From the NCBI RefSeq assembly GCF_019511525.1, contig NZ_JAEUAT010000001.1, positions 310,001-374,000 of the forward strand: a stretch of DNA of 64,000 bases, in the 5' to 3' direction. The notes under the pieces were generated by a model, which saw only the letters and a list, made by a program, of their open reading frames with translations, was not told where the DNA came from and made no database searches. Made by a program: the position numbers and the translations under genes. The stretch comes from Rhizobium cauense (GTDB lineage Bacteria > Pseudomonadota > Alphaproteobacteria > Rhizobiales > Rhizobiaceae). Shown in pieces: positions 16,602 through 27,001 of this stretch (within the stretch, counting starts at the first letter, position 1; each line of letters begins with the position of its first letter).

Positions 16602-18159
16602 CCTTGAGTGCGGCCATCTTGATCGCCGGATAGCGCTCGGCTTCATAGCGAAGCGAGAAGCTGTCCTGAGCCAGGAACACGGGATCGTTGTCGAGGTCAC
16701 GAGCGATATCGCCGCGACGGGCGGTGACGAATTTGTCGAGCTCCGCGGGCTGGTCGGCCGAAATCCAGCGGCAGACCGAGAAGCGCGACATTTCAAAGGA
16801 GACCGGTAGGCCGTACTCGGCCATCAGGCGCTCCTTCAGGACGTCGAGCTGCAGCGCGCCGACAACGCCAACGATAGCCGGCGAACCATCTTCCGGCGAG
16901 AATAGCTGGACGACGCCCTCCTCTGCCATCTGCTGGAGCGCTTCCTTGAGCTTCTTCGCCTTCATGGCGTCTTCCAGGCGCACGCGGCGTAGAATTTCAG
17001 GCGAAAAGTTCGGCACGCCCTGGAACACCAACGACTCCCCTTCCGTCAGCGTGTCGCCGATGCGAAGAGTGCCGTGATTAGGGATGCCGACGACGTCGCC
17101 GGCATAGGCCGTGTCGGCAAGCTGCCGCTGCGAGGCGAAGAAGAACTGCGGCGCGGTGAGGCCGAGCTGTTTTCCGGTTCGCGACAGGCGAGCCTTCATG
17201 CCGCGCTCGAGCTTGCCCGAGCAGATGCGGGCAAAGGCGATACGGTCGCGATGGTTGGGGTCCATGTTGGCCTGGATCTTGAAGACGAAGGCCGTCATCT
17301 TGTCGTCGGTCGCGTGCACGGTGCGGATGTCGGCGACCTGATCACGCGGCGGCGGCGCGAACTCGCCGAGCGCATCGATAAGATCGCGAACGCCGAAATT
17401 GCGCAGTGCGGAGCCAAAGAAGACCGGCGTCAGATGGCCCTCGAGGAACGCCTTCCGGTCGAAGGGCTTGCAGGCCTCGATCGCCAGCATCGTCTCCTCG
17501 GTAAAAGCGTCGCGTTCATTTTCCGGCAGGCGGTGCGACGCCATTTCGGGATCGGTGACCTTGGTCAGGTGTTCCTGCGTGTCGGCACCGCGCACCTCGT
17601 TCGTCGCCAGGTGGTAGGAGCCGCAGAAGGTCTTCGAACGACCGATTGGCCACGTCACCGGCGCGCAATCGAGCGCCAGCTTTTCCTCGACTTCATCCAG
17701 GATTTCGAACGGGTCGCGGCTCTCGCGGTCCATCTTGTTGATGAAGGTGATGATCGGAATGTCGCGCATGCGGCAGACTTCGAACAGCTTCAGCGTCCGC
17801 GGCTCGATGCCCTTGGCGGCATCGATCACCATGACGGCGGCGTCGACCGCCGTCAGCGTGCGATAGGTGTCGTCTGCGAAGTCCTCGTGACCGGGCGTAT
17901 CGAGGATGTTGAAGACGTTGTCGTTGTATTCGAACGTCATGACAGAGGTGACGACGGAGATGCCGCGCTCGCGTTCGATCTTCATCCAGTCGGAACGCGT
18001 CTGCATGCGATCCTTCTTTGCCTTGACTTCGCCGGCAAGCTGGATGGCGCCGCCGAACAGCAGCAGCTTTTCGGTGAGCGTGGTCTTACCCGCGTCCGGG
18101 TGCGCGATAATAGCGAATGTGCGGCGGCGGGAGACCGCCTCGGCGAGACTTTCGGCCAT
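16576..18159 (-). CDS. prfC: Peptide chain release factor 3
   Basis: The 527-residue translational GTPase has the P-loop AHPDAGKTTLTEK, switch II DTPGHEDF and the base-recognition NKMD, followed by domain II and the RF3 C-terminal domain. It recycles RF1 and RF2 from the ribosome after termination. Its length equals E. coli RF3. It reads away from the divergent dut gene, about 90 bases apart. Confidence 0.97.
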   Translation of the reverse strand: MAESLAEAVSRRRTFAIIAHPDAGKTTLTEKLLLFGGAIQLAGEVKAKKDRMQTRSDWMKIERERGISVVTSVMTFEYNDNVFNILDTPGHEDFADDTYRTLTAVDAAVMVIDAAKGIEPRTLKLFEVCRMRDIPIITFINKMDRESRDPFEILDEVEEKLALDCAPVTWPIGRSKTFCGSYHLATNEVRGADTQEHLTKVTDPEMASHRLPENERDAFTEETMLAIEACKPFDRKAFLEGHLTPVFFGSALRNFGVRDLIDALGEFAPPPRDQVADIRTVHATDDKMTAFVFKIQANMDPNHRDRIAFARICSGKLERGMKARLSRTGKQLGLTAPQFFFASQRQLADTAYAGDVVGIPNHGTLRIGDTLTEGESLVFQGVPNFSPEILRRVRLEDAMKAKKLKEALQQMAEEGVVQLFSPEDGSPAIVGVVGALQLDVLKERLMAEYGLPVSFEMSRFSVCRWISADQPAELDKFVTARRGDIARDLDNDPVFLAQDSFSLRYEAERYPAIKMAALKEYHAVKAA

Positions 18160-18249
18160 GATGTAAATCCTGTGGAATTGCGGCGTATCTAGCGATTAAA
18201 GCCGGGCATTGCAATTGACCTTGGAGCTTCGGGCGCAAACTAATGCCGC

Positions 18250-18720
18250 ATGACCATTCATGCCGATACACGCCCCACGCTCAACCTGATCCGCCTTGCC
18301 AACGGTCAGGACCTCGATCTGCCCGCCTATGAAAGCAAGGGGGCGGCAGGTATGGACCTGCGCGCCGCCGTCGATGTCGCCGCACCGATGACGATCGCCC
18401 CCGGAAAGCGCGCGCTGGTACCGACGGGCTTCATCTTCGAAATTCCTGAGGGGTTCGAAGGCCAGGTCCGCCCGCGCTCCGGCCTTGCCTTCAAGCACGG
18501 CATCACCTGCCTGAACACGCCCGGAACCATCGACAGCGACTATCGCGGCGAGGTCAAGGTTCTGCTGATCAATCTCGGCGAAGAGCCGTTCGAGATCACC
18601 AGAGGCATGCGCATCGCCCAGATGGTGATCGCACCCGCGATCCAGGCTCATATCTTCGAGATTTCCGAGGCGAGTGCCACGGCGCGCGGCGCCGGCGGTT
18701 TCGGGTCGACCGGAGTATGA
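18250..18720 (+). CDS. dut: Deoxyuridine 5'-triphosphate nucleotidohydrolase
   Basis: The 156-residue homotrimeric dUTPase has all five motifs: [38 protein letters not shown] and the C-terminal [10 protein letters not shown]. It splits dUTP to dUMP and pyrophosphate, keeping uracil out of DNA. The ATGA overlap with the following acetyltransferase gene suggests coupled translation. Confidence 0.97.
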   Translation: MTIHADTRPTLNLIRLANGQDLDLPAYESKGAAGMDLRAAVDVAAPMTIAPGKRALVPTGFIFEIPEGFEGQVRPRSGLAFKHGITCLNTPGTIDSDYRGEVKVLLINLGEEPFEITRGMRIAQMVIAPAIQAHIFEISEASATARGAGGFGSTGV

Positions 18721-19619
18721 CCTCCAAGAGCGTCGATCATTCCGGCCTGACATTCCGCCGTGACTACTTCGGCGACCTCAAGGCCTGGCAGGCACTGGTC
18801 GATCTCTTGAAGGACACATTCGATATCGACATCGGCCCATTGCAGCAAATGGGTGGACCAGATTCCAGTAGTATGCCCTTTGGCTGGTTTACCGACGACG
18901 GCCGGCTTGCCGCCAACCTCTCGGCATTCTCCATGCCACTCGTTATCAACGGGCGTAGGGTGAACGCGGCAGCCTTCCAATCCGGCGCCGTTCGGCCACC
19001 CTGGCGCGGCCGCGGCCTCTATCGCGACCTGACCCGGAAGGCGCTCGCCTGGTGCGAGGAGAAGGGTTTCGAAGCGATCGTGCTCTACACCGACAAGCCT
19101 TCGCTCTACGAACCCTACGGATTCCACTCGCTTTCACTGCATGCCTATTCCGGCAAAGTGCCGGCCGCGTCGAAGGCACAGACGCCGGCTCGGCGTCTCG
19201 ATCCGCTCGAAAAGGCAGACTTCGAGCTATTGCGCATGGCTCTACAGACACGCGCCCCAGTCTCGAACGTGTTCGCCGTGCGCGAGAGTGCCGCGATGTT
19301 TCTCATCAACACGCAGCTCGATCCCGGGGTCAGGATCAGCTGGATAGAACAGGAACGGGCCGCTGTCGCGTGGAAGATGGAAACGCCCGGACATTTCACG
19401 CTTCTCGACGTCGTCAGCGATAATATCCCCTCGCTCGCCGCGATCATGGGAGCGCTCGAGATCGAAGCCGAGAGAGTCGACGTCCTGTTTTGTCCCGACA
19501 AGCTCGGATGGAGTGGAGAGGCGAAGCCGCTTGAGACCCACACGCAGCTTATGATCCGCGCACCGGCCGAGATCGCGTTCGATCGACCGGCGATGCTATC
19601 GCCGATGGCGGACTTCTAA
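18717..19619 (+). CDS. GNAT-family N-acetyltransferase (Eis-like)
   Basis: The 300-residue protein has the acetyl-CoA binding signature ([22 protein letters not shown], near residues 88-110) followed by [20 protein letters not shown], as in single-protein GNAT enzymes with a sterol-carrier-like C-terminus. It overlaps the end of dut by four bases, so it is cotranscribed. The substrate is unknown. Its stop lies one base from that of the convergent Lrp-type regulator. Confidence 0.82.
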   Translation: MTSKSVDHSGLTFRRDYFGDLKAWQALVDLLKDTFDIDIGPLQQMGGPDSSSMPFGWFTDDGRLAANLSAFSMPLVINGRRVNAAAFQSGAVRPPWRGRGLYRDLTRKALAWCEEKGFEAIVLYTDKPSLYEPYGFHSLSLHAYSGKVPAASKAQTPARRLDPLEKADFELLRMALQTRAPVSNVFAVRESAAMFLINTQLDPGVRISWIEQERAAVAWKMETPGHFTLLDVVSDNIPSLAAIMGALEIEAERVDVLFCPDKLGWSGEAKPLETHTQLMIRAPAEIAFDRPAMLSPMADF

Positions 19620-19620
19620 C

Positions 19621-20091
19621 CTATCGGCCTCGTGAGAGTGGAGGCAGGCGACGCTTGACCGGCGATGCCTTGACCATCGAGGTGCTCGTTTCAGCCTTCT
19701 CGGCCACCTTGTCGAGAATCGTGTCCAGCTCCGCCATCGAGGCTACAACGAGCCGGGCAATGAAACAGTCATCGCCCGTTACCTTGTCGCACTCCACGAA
19801 CTGAGGCGTATCCTGGATGATGTGCTGGACGACATGCAACTGGCCGGGCAGCGGACGAACGCGCACGATCGCCTGCAGCGGATATCCGAGCGCCGCGGCG
19901 TCGATATCGATCGTGAAAGCGGCGATGATCCTGCGTTCCTCAAGACGACGCAGACGTTCGGCAGCGCTTGGCGAAGACAGGCCCGCGGCCTGCGCCAGCT
20001 CCTTCAAGGAAATGCGGGCGTTGTCAGCCAATGCCTGCAGGATTCTCTGGTCGATATCATCGATCCCGTTGTCATTAGGCGAAGCAGACAC
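19621..20091 (-). CDS. Lrp/AsnC-family transcriptional regulator
   Basis: The 156-residue protein has an N-terminal helix-turn-helix (DIDQRILQALADNARISLKELA, then GLSSPSAAERLRRLEE) and a C-terminal RAM domain (FVECDKVTGDDCFIARLVV) that binds amino acids. It starts at a GTG with GAGGAAAA upstream. It is divergent from an EamA transporter gene about 105 bases away, which is its likely target. Regulators of this type often control amino-acid exporters. Confidence 0.9.
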   Translation of the reverse strand: MSASPNDNGIDDIDQRILQALADNARISLKELAQAAGLSSPSAAERLRRLEERRIIAAFTIDIDAAALGYPLQAIVRVRPLPGQLHVVQHIIQDTPQFVECDKVTGDDCFIARLVVASMAELDTILDKVAEKAETSTSMVKASPVKRRLPPLSRGR

Positions 20092-20195
20092 TTTTCCTCA
20101 CAAAAATAGGACAACTTTGCACTGGACCTAACGCAATCTATATAGATCGAGCAGTAGTCGCAATATTCTTTCCTCCATCAATATGGAGAGATGCG

Positions 20196-21092
20196 ATGCA
20201 TAGCGAAGTCCGCACCGGTTCTGCCCAGATGACCGCAGCAATGCTGATTTCAGGAACCATTGGCTGGTTCGTCGTGATGTCGGGACAACCGGTAAGCGGC
20301 GTGGTGTTCTGGCGTTGCCTTTTTGGTGCGGTCAGTCTTCTTGTCGTCTGCGCCACCATGGGGCTGTTGCGGCCGGGCATCCTTACCTTGAAGGCGCTTG
20401 GCATCGCTGTCTTCGGCGGCGTGGCGATCGTTCTCAATTGGCTGCTGCTGTTTGAAGCGTACGGCCATGCCTCGATTTCGATAGCGACAACGGTTTACAA
20501 TACGCAACCCTTCATGCTGCTTGCGCTCGGCGCGCTGTTTCTTGGCGAGAAGATCACCGCCGCAAAGCTCTTCTGGCTAACGCTGGCCTTTGCCGGAATG
20601 GCGGCCATCGTCGAAGCCAAGCCGGCAACGGCTGGGCAGCATGAGGGCTATGGTCTCGGCATCCTCCTGGCGCTCGGCGCCGCGTTTTTCTATGCCCTTG
20701 CGGCGCTCGCGGCGAAATGGCTCAAGGGCACGCCTCCGCACCTGATTGCGCTCATCCAGGTTGCAACCGGCGTTTTGATGCTGTTGCCGACCATGAGCTT
20801 TTCGGACCTGCCCACCGACGGACAGTCATGGTCGATCCTAGTCACCATGGGTGTTGTGCATACCGGGCTGATGTATGTGCTGCTCTACGGCGCCATCCAG
20901 AAGCTGCCGATCCACCTGACGGGAGCGTTGTCGTTCATCTACCCGGTCGCGGCGATCCTTGTTGACCGGCTGGCCTTCGGACATGCATTGCAGCCACTTC
21001 AGATTGCCGGCGCAGCGGTCATTCTCATTGCCGCGGCCGGCATGAACCTTGGCTGGACGCCCGCGCAGCTCCTGCGTACGCGGGCAAGCTGA
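20196..21092 (+). CDS. DMT-superfamily EamA transporter
   Basis: The 298-residue protein has ten hydrophobic segments arranged as two EamA repeats, with the first repeat ending near residue 145. GGAGAG precedes the ATG by about seven bases. It probably exports an amino acid or other metabolite, given the divergent Lrp-type regulator. The substrate is unknown. Confidence 0.88.
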   Translation: MHSEVRTGSAQMTAAMLISGTIGWFVVMSGQPVSGVVFWRCLFGAVSLLVVCATMGLLRPGILTLKALGIAVFGGVAIVLNWLLLFEAYGHASISIATTVYNTQPFMLLALGALFLGEKITAAKLFWLTLAFAGMAAIVEAKPATAGQHEGYGLGILLALGAAFFYALAALAAKWLKGTPPHLIALIQVATGVLMLLPTMSFSDLPTDGQSWSILVTMGVVHTGLMYVLLYGAIQKLPIHLTGALSFIYPVAAILVDRLAFGHALQPLQIAGAAVILIAAAGMNLGWTPAQLLRTRAS

Positions 21093-21112
21093 TATGTGAA
21101 AGGGCGCGGTGG

Positions 21113-21631
21113 CTACTTCTGCTGTCGCGTCGTTTCGAACAGGAACCAGGTGCGGCGCTCTGCCTCGTCGATCCACACTTCCAGCAGGCTCGTGGTGGCA
21201 ACATCATTGTGCTCGGAGCAGACATCGTGGGTCTCGCGCAACAGCGACACCAGCTGCTTGTTGTCGTCCCGCAGTTCCGCCAGCATATCCTCGGGCGTGA
21301 CATAGTCGGCATCATTGTCATTGATGCGCTGCAGGCGGCCGATATGGCCGATGGAGCGAAGCGTCGTGCCGCCGATCTTGCGCGCCCGCTCGGCGATCGC
21401 GTCGGTCGTGGCAAAAATCTGTTCGGCCTGCTCGTCGAGCATCAGGTGATAGTCGCGGAAATGCGGTCCCGACATATGCCAATGGAAATTCTTGGTCTTG
21501 ATGTAGAGCGCAAAGACATCCGCCAGCAACGCGGCCAGAGCGGCCGAGATATCCTGAATGGCGTTGCTTTTCAGGTCTGTCGGGGTGGCGAGTGGTGCAA
21601 GTCTGCGCTTTTCGGCTGCGGTGGGGCTCAT
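21113..21631 (-). CDS. dps: Dps-family DNA-binding ferritin-like protein
   Basis: The 172-residue four-helix protein shows the Dps ferroxidase signature: KTKNFHWHMSGPHFRDYHLMLDEQAEQIFATTDAIAER carries the conserved His and the Asp/Glu ligands. Start 21631 is chosen because AAAGGAG lies just upstream; the frame is open further to 21661 without a better site. Dps oxidises and stores iron using peroxide and protects DNA in starvation. It is convergent with the EamA gene. Confidence 0.92.
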   Translation of the reverse strand: MSPTAAEKRRLAPLATPTDLKSNAIQDISAALAALLADVFALYIKTKNFHWHMSGPHFRDYHLMLDEQAEQIFATTDAIAERARKIGGTTLRSIGHIGRLQRINDNDADYVTPEDMLAELRDDNKQLVSLLRETHDVCSEHNDVATTSLLEVWIDEAERRTWFLFETTRQQK

Positions 21632-21859
21632 CAGCTTTCTCCTTTGGCGAGCGGCAGGCATCGGCAGGTGTAGAGCGGCTTCATCGCCCTTTCGCTTTGG
21701 CGGTTGCGATTTTCACCGGCCGTATTCACCGCCTTGGAACTAGAACTGCAACAGCAGGCGTCAACAGCGGCAAGCTACCGCAGTATGATGACAGGACGTC
21801 GCATCCTTGAATGCGATGGGCTGCAGAGGTAGAAGTCGGCTGAAGCTGGAGTTCACGTC

Positions 21860-22477
21860 ATGTCATTCACCGCGCTTTTCGCCTACGCTGCGGCGCTCTT
21901 CATCGCAGCGGCAATACCCGGGCCCGGTATAACAGCGATCGTTGCCCGGGCGCTCGGCTCGAATTTTCGCGAAACGTTTTTCATGGGTCTCGGCCTCGTG
22001 CTTGGCGACATGACCTACCTGACAGCGGTCATTCTCGGGCTGGCCTTCGTGGCGCAGACATTCACCGAGATATTCATTGTCATCAAGATCGCCGGTGCTC
22101 TCTACCTCTGCTACATCGCTTACAAGCTATGGACCGCCGGGCTGCTTCCGCAGGACATCGCGGCAAAGAAGGCCGGCAATGTCGGCATGAGCTTTCTGTC
22201 TGGCCTGCTGGTGACGCTTGGCAATCCCAAGACCATGCTTTTCTACGTGGCGCTGGTGCCGACGCTGATCGACCTTAACAGCATAGGGCTTCGCGAATAC
22301 GGTATCCTTCTGGCTACCACATTCGTCGTCCTTCTCGTGGTTCTGGTGCCTTATATGCTGCTTGCATCGCGCGCCCGCATGTTGCTCAAGCAACCACGTG
22401 CGCTTGCGGCGCTGAACAAGGCAGCGGCCGGCATTCTGGCGGGCACGGCAGCCTTCATCGCCACCCGTGCGGCCTGA
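21860..22477 (+). CDS. LysE/RhtB-family amino-acid exporter
   Basis: The 205-residue membrane protein has about six hydrophobic segments and the family pattern IPGPGITAIVARALGSNFRETFFMGLGLVLGD at the N-terminus, then GNPKTMLFYVALVPT. LysE-type proteins export basic amino acids, homoserine or threonine; the substrate here is unknown. It is upstream of cysK with a 130-base gap, probably a separate transcript. Confidence 0.9.
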   Translation: MSFTALFAYAAALFIAAAIPGPGITAIVARALGSNFRETFFMGLGLVLGDMTYLTAVILGLAFVAQTFTEIFIVIKIAGALYLCYIAYKLWTAGLLPQDIAAKKAGNVGMSFLSGLLVTLGNPKTMLFYVALVPTLIDLNSIGLREYGILLATTFVVLLVVLVPYMLLASRARMLLKQPRALAALNKAAAGILAGTAAFIATRAA

Positions 22478-22519
22478 AAAATTCATTCGGCAAAGCCCGG
22501 CTCCTAAAGGATTTTTTCT

Positions 22520-22539
22520 CCGCGGGCGCCTTCCCGCGG
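22520..22539. other. GC-rich stem-loop before cysK
   Basis: CCGCGGG (22520-22526) and CCCGCGG (22533-22539) form a 7-bp GC-only stem. The T-run lies before it rather than after it on the plus strand, so it is not a normal plus-strand terminator. It may be the end of the LysE transcript or part of the cysK leader. Confidence 0.35.
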
Positions 22540-22609
22540 GTGAAGCCACACTGGTCTCCACTCGCCTTTGACCCTATTCTCTCTGCACGTTTCACCAAGG
22601 GAGAGCCTA

Positions 22610-23572
22610 ATGTCGAAGAAACCGGGCCGTGGCCGCATCTATTCCTCGATCACCGAAACCATCGGCGACACACCCATTGTCCGGCTCGACAAGCTTGCCA
22701 AGGCAAAGGGCGTGAAGGCAAACCTGCTTGCCAAGCTGGAGTTCTTCAATCCTATCGCTTCAGTCAAGGACCGCATCGGCGTCGCCATGATCGAGTCGCT
22801 GGAGTCGCAGGGCAAGATTTCGCCCGGCAAGACGACCCTGATCGAACCGACATCGGGCAACACTGGCATTGCGCTGGCCTTCGCCGCCGCCGCCAAGGGA
22901 TACAAGCTGATCCTGACGATGCCGGAAACCATGTCTGTCGAGCGCCGCAAGATGCTGGCTCTGCTCGGCGCGGAGCTTGTCCTCACCGAGGGCCCAAAAG
23001 GCATGAAGGGCGCGATCGCGAAGGCCGAGGAACTGGCCGCGACGCTTCCGGATGCCATCATTCCACAACAGTTCGAAAATCCGGCCAACCCCGAGATCCA
23101 TCGCCGCACGACGGCCGAGGAAATCTGGAACGATACCGACGGCACGGTCGACATCCTGGTTGCCGGCATCGGTACCGGTGGCACCATCACGGGTGCCGGG
23201 CAGGTGCTGAAGTCGAAGAAACCCGGCATCAAGGTCGTCGCCGTCGAGCCTGCGGAATCTCCCATTCTTTCAGGCGGCCAGCCCGGACCGCACAAAATCC
23301 AGGGCATCGGCGCGGGCTTTGCGCCGGCCATACTCGACACGCACATCTATGACGAAATCGTCACGGTGAGCAGCGCCGAGGCGCTGGACCTTGCCCGGGA
23401 AGTCGCGAAGCTTGAAGGCGTGCCAGTCGGTATCTCTTCCGGTGCGGCATTGACGGCAGCAATCAAGATCGGCAGCCGCGAGGAGAACGCCGGGAAGAAC
23501 ATCGTGGTGATCATCCCGTCCTTTGCCGAGCGCTACCTCTCGACCGCGCTCTTCGACGGCCTCGGCAGCTAA
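22610..23572 (+). CDS. cysK: Cysteine synthase A (O-acetylserine sulfhydrylase)
   Basis: The 320-residue PLP enzyme has the lysine motif [11 protein letters not shown], the substrate loop [11 protein letters not shown], the phosphate-binding [12 protein letters not shown] and the late SSGAAL segment. It makes cysteine from O-acetylserine and sulfide. Start 22610 is favoured by AAGGGAG immediately upstream; the open frame reaches 22568. A strong terminator follows. Confidence 0.95.
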   Translation: MSKKPGRGRIYSSITETIGDTPIVRLDKLAKAKGVKANLLAKLEFFNPIASVKDRIGVAMIESLESQGKISPGKTTLIEPTSGNTGIALAFAAAAKGYKLILTMPETMSVERRKMLALLGAELVLTEGPKGMKGAIAKAEELAATLPDAIIPQQFENPANPEIHRRTTAEEIWNDTDGTVDILVAGIGTGGTITGAGQVLKSKKPGIKVVAVEPAESPILSGGQPGPHKIQGIGAGFAPAILDTHIYDEIVTVSSAEALDLAREVAKLEGVPVGISSGAALTAAIKIGSREENAGKNIVVIIPSFAERYLSTALFDGLGS

Positions 23573-23596
23573 ACGGGTCTTCCTTGCTGAGGCTCG

Positions 23597-23620
23597 AGGG
23601 CGCCTCCTGGCGCCCTTTTC
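23597..23620. terminator. Terminator between convergent cysK and yifB
   Basis: GGGCGCC and GGCGCCC form a 7-bp stem with the loop TCCT, followed by TTTTC. It sits in the short gap between the two stops and could work on both strands. Confidence 0.8.
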
Positions 23621-23623
23621 ATT

Positions 23624-25147
23624 TCATGCGGCGGTGGTCAATCGCTCGCCGGCGATCCGATAGGAGATTGCCTCGGCAAGGTGAATGCGCCCCACCTCTT
23701 CCTTGCCCTCGAGATCCGCCAGGGTTCGCGCCACCTTCAGCACGCGATGGTAGCCGCGCGCCGAGAACTTCATTTTTTCCGCCGCGTCGCGGAGCAACTG
23801 CAGGCCAGCAGTGTCCGGTGTGGCGTACTTCTCGATCATGGCGGTGGAACACCGGGCATTGGTACCGGTGCCGCCCGCTCCGAAGCGGTTTCGCTGAATG
23901 TCCCGAGCTCGGGCGACGCGGGCGGCTACATCGGCGCTCTTCTCCGCCGGTGTCGGTCGAATCAGGTCGATGGCAGAAACGGCAGGCACATCGATGCGGA
24001 TATCGATGCGATCCATCAACGGACCCGATATGCGCGCCTGATAGTCCGCCATGCACCGTGGGCCACGCGCGCAGCTGTGACCGGGTTCGCCCGCCATGCC
24101 ACAGCGGCACGGATTCATGGCCGCCACGAGCTGGATATTGGCAGGGTAGGATACACGGTGGTTCGCCCGCGCGATAACGCACTCACTCGTTTCCAACGGT
24201 TGCCGCAAGGCGTCGAGTGCCTGCGGCGAGAACTCGGGAAACTCGTCAAGAAACAGCACGCCGTGATGCGCCAACGACGCCTCGCCCGGCCTTGCGCGCA
24301 AACCGCCACCGATCAGCGCGGCCATCGTCGCCGAATGGTGAGGCGTCCGGAAGGGGCGTCGATCCGACAATTTGCCGCCAGACAATTGCCCGGCTACCGA
24401 ATGGATCATCGAGACTTCCAAGAGCTCGGCGGCCGAAAGTGGCGGCAGGATCGAAGGCAGCCGGGCCGCAAGCATGGATTTTCCCGAGCCGGGCGGGCCG
24501 ACCATCAGGAGGTTATGACCGCCGGCTGCCGCAACCTCCAACGCCCGCTTCGCACTTTCCTGCCCCTTGATGTCGGCAAGATCGGGCAGGCTCGCCGTAT
24601 TTGCGCGAATTGCAGGTTCGGGGCGGGAGAGAACCTGGGTGCCACGAAAGTGGTTGGCGAGTGCGATCAGGCTTCGCGGCGCGAGAATATCGATATCGGG
24701 ACCCGCCCATGCGGCCTCGGCTCCGCTCTCGGCCGGGCAGATCAAGCCCTTGCCGATCGCGTTGGCGCCGATTGCCGCCGGCAACGCGCCAGCAACGGGG
24801 GCAATCGTTCCATCGAGGTTCAGTTCGCCAATCACCACATAGTCGGAAAGCGCATCGGCGGGAATTGCACCGAGAGCCGCCATCAGGCCGAGCGCGATCG
24901 GCAGATCGAAGTGAGAGCCCTCCTTGGGCAAGTCCGCCGGCGCCAGGTTGACGGTGATTTTCTTGGCCGGCAGCGCTAGGCCGGAAGCATGCAGCGCGGC
25001 GTGGACACGCTCGCGGCTTTCTGCAACCGCCTTGTCAGGAAGGCCAACGATCTGCGTCACGACCCGACCGGGCGCAACCATCACCTGAACCTCGACCGGA
25101 ACACCCTCTATGCCCTGAAATGCAACCGTACTGACGCGTGCGACCAT
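23624..25147 (-). CDS. YifB-family Mg-chelatase-like AAA ATPase (ComM-like)
   Basis: The 507-residue protein has an N-terminal Lon-protease-like domain (PVEVQVMVAPG, LPDKAVAESRERVHAAL), a central AAA+ domain with Walker A VGPPGSGKSML and Walker B VLFLDEF, and the C-terminal Mg-chelatase-like region (FSARGYHRVLKVARTLADL). In naturally competent bacteria ComM is a branch-migration helicase; in rhizobia its role is untested. Start 25147 gives the conserved beginning MVARVSTVAFQG. It follows gshB on the same strand. Confidence 0.9.
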   Translation of the reverse strand: MVARVSTVAFQGIEGVPVEVQVMVAPGRVVTQIVGLPDKAVAESRERVHAALHASGLALPAKKITVNLAPADLPKEGSHFDLPIALGLMAALGAIPADALSDYVVIGELNLDGTIAPVAGALPAAIGANAIGKGLICPAESGAEAAWAGPDIDILAPRSLIALANHFRGTQVLSRPEPAIRANTASLPDLADIKGQESAKRALEVAAAGGHNLLMVGPPGSGKSMLAARLPSILPPLSAAELLEVSMIHSVAGQLSGGKLSDRRPFRTPHHSATMAALIGGGLRARPGEASLAHHGVLFLDEFPEFSPQALDALRQPLETSECVIARANHRVSYPANIQLVAAMNPCRCGMAGEPGHSCARGPRCMADYQARISGPLMDRIDIRIDVPAVSAIDLIRPTPAEKSADVAARVARARDIQRNRFGAGGTGTNARCSTAMIEKYATPDTAGLQLLRDAAEKMKFSARGYHRVLKVARTLADLEGKEEVGRIHLAEAISYRIAGERLTTAA

Positions 25148-25346
25148 GCCCCAATCCCCTGTGCCGCAACCCACTACACTGCAGTTTAACGACGTATCAT
25201 TGTCGCCAATTGCAATCTTGCATAGAAACGGGAATGAAACAAGAACAATAAAGGAACAGATTCACGCCTTCGCTGTGTCCAGGTTGTGTCTGGTTGTAGC
25301 CTGAGAACAGAAGGCGGCGCCCCCGCTCCCACCGGGAGAGGAAACG

Positions 25347-26294
25347 CTACGAGCGCTTTCTCTCGATCGCGTCCCAAAGCAGCGCTGCGACGTCCGCGCC
25401 GCCGAACTTGCGCACTTCGCGGATGCCCGTCGGCGAGGTGACATTGATCTCCGTCATATAATCGCCGATGACATCAATGCCGACAAAGAGGAAGCCGCGC
25501 TCCTTGAGCGCAGGGCCAATGCGCTTGCAGATTTCGATCTCGCGGGTTGTCAGCTCGGTCGCCTCTGCGCGCCCGCCAACATGCATGTTGGAGCGGCTGT
25601 CGTGCTCGGCAGGAACGCGATTGATGGCACCAACCGGCTCGCCGTCGACAAGCAGGATGCGCTTGTCGCCCTTGCGCACATCGGGGAGATACTGCTGCGC
25701 GATGAAGGGTTCGCGGAAGAGCTGGCCGAACATTTCCAGCAGCGACGACAGGTTGCGATCGTCCTTGGTGGAGTGGAAGACGCCGGCGCCGCCGTTGCCG
25801 TAGAGCGGCTTGAGGATGATATCGCCCATTTCGTCGCGGAAGCGACGGATCTCGGCTGCATCCTTGGTGATCAGGGTCTTCGGCATCAGATCGGCAAATT
25901 CCGTGACGAAGATCTTTTCGGGGGAGTTCCTGACCCAGGCAGGGTCATTGACGACAAGCGTCTTCGGGTGGATCCGCTCCAGGAGATGCGTCGAGGTGAT
26001 GTAGGCCATATCAAACGGCGGGTCCTGGCGCAGCAGGATCACATCCATGGTCGACAGATCGACACGCTCAGGCGTTCCGAGCTCGAAGTGATCGCCCTTG
26101 ACGTCGCGCAGCACCATCGGCTCGACGGTGGCGTAGAGATTGCCATCGCGGAAGCTCAGGCGTTCCGGTGTGTAATGGAAGAGCTTGTAACCGCGAGCCT
26201 GTGCTTCCAGGCTCATCGCAAAGGTGGAATCGCCTGCGATATTGATGCCGGCAACATGGTCCATCTGGACCGCTACATTCTTGATCTTGGCCAT
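25347..26294 (-). CDS. gshB: Glutathione synthetase
   Basis: The 315-residue ATP-grasp enzyme adds glycine to gamma-glutamylcysteine. Visible hallmarks are [18 protein letters not shown] at the N-terminus, [26 protein letters not shown] in the ATP-binding loop and [24 protein letters not shown] at the C-terminus. Length is normal. Downstream is yifB; upstream is the cupin gene. Confidence 0.96.
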   Translation of the reverse strand: MAKIKNVAVQMDHVAGINIAGDSTFAMSLEAQARGYKLFHYTPERLSFRDGNLYATVEPMVLRDVKGDHFELGTPERVDLSTMDVILLRQDPPFDMAYITSTHLLERIHPKTLVVNDPAWVRNSPEKIFVTEFADLMPKTLITKDAAEIRRFRDEMGDIILKPLYGNGGAGVFHSTKDDRNLSSLLEMFGQLFREPFIAQQYLPDVRKGDKRILLVDGEPVGAINRVPAEHDSRSNMHVGGRAEATELTTREIEICKRIGPALKERGFLFVGIDVIGDYMTEINVTSPTGIREVRKFGGADVAALLWDAIERKRS

Positions 26295-26388
26295 TTCCGT
26301 CCCTTAGCTGATGCCGGACAGATGTAGGCTGCAGATGCCCCGAAAGCAACGCCAATCAACGGCATGCTGATGCGGAAGCAGCAGATCC

Positions 26389-26898
26389 TCAGGCGGCGAT
26401 TCCGCTCTTTGGAGCGTCGCCGCGCAGCAGGTTTCGCAGCCGATAGGCAAGCGCCACAGGCTTGGGGAAAGGCTTCCTCAGGAACGCAACCTTGCGCACA
26501 TAGGTGTCCACGCGCCAACTTGCCCAGGTGCCGGCTGCAAAGAAGGCGACGTCGCCAGCCGCGAGCGTACGCTGCGTACCGTCTTCAGCGAGGATGTGAA
26601 CCCCACCCTCGAGGATCATCACGGTCTCGTCCCAGTAGAAGAACCACCGGAATTCACCCGCCGTGCAATCCCAGATCGCGGTGAGGGCAGCATCGTCGTT
26701 GCTGCGGGAGTGCTCGCCGGTGCGCGCCTGCGGATCACCGCTTATGATCCAATCCGGATTGATCGGGGTCGAACGCATGACAAAATTGTCGCCCGACTTC
26801 GCGACGAACGTTTTCGGTGTCGCCTGTGGAAGATTCGGAAAAGGGACTACACGCGCGGCCATTGCGACCACGCTTGCCAGCATCATCTGCATACCCAT
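26389..26898 (-). CDS. Cupin-fold protein of unknown function
   Basis: The 169-residue protein has a C-terminal cupin barrel, seen as FRWFFYWDETVMILEGGVHILAEDG then LAAGDVAFFAAGTWASWRV (residues about 85-140). It resembles the DUF861/EutQ-like sugar cupins. The N-terminus (MMLASVVAMAARVV) is hydrophobic and could be a signal or a membrane anchor. Start 26898 has GGGGGTT upstream. It lies between gshB and the ugp operon on the same strand; whether it is cotranscribed with either is unclear. Confidence 0.7.
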   Translation of the reverse strand: MGMQMMLASVVAMAARVVPFPNLPQATPKTFVAKSGDNFVMRSTPINPDWIISGDPQARTGEHSRSNDDAALTAIWDCTAGEFRWFFYWDETVMILEGGVHILAEDGTQRTLAAGDVAFFAAGTWASWRVDTYVRKVAFLRKPFPKPVALAYRLRNLLRGDAPKSGIAA

Positions 26899-27001
26899 GA
26901 ACAACCCCCGTTGTTGCCTGATTATTGACGGGGTAGCAGAGAGTTGTAAAGGCGCGGTACAAGCAATGCGTACAATTTGAACGATCACTACATCCAAAGT
27001 G

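Noticed and set aside
17074..18192. 372-codon plus-strand frame opposite prfC
   Set aside because: prfC has all GTPase motifs. This is its shadow.
22520..22539. CCGCGGG hairpin as a terminator of the LysE gene
   Set aside because: The T-run lies before the stem on the plus strand, so the usual order is reversed. Kept only as a stem-loop of unknown role.
23681..24979. 432-codon plus-strand frame opposite yifB
   Set aside because: The yifB frame has Walker motifs and the correct length. The opposite frame has no family features.
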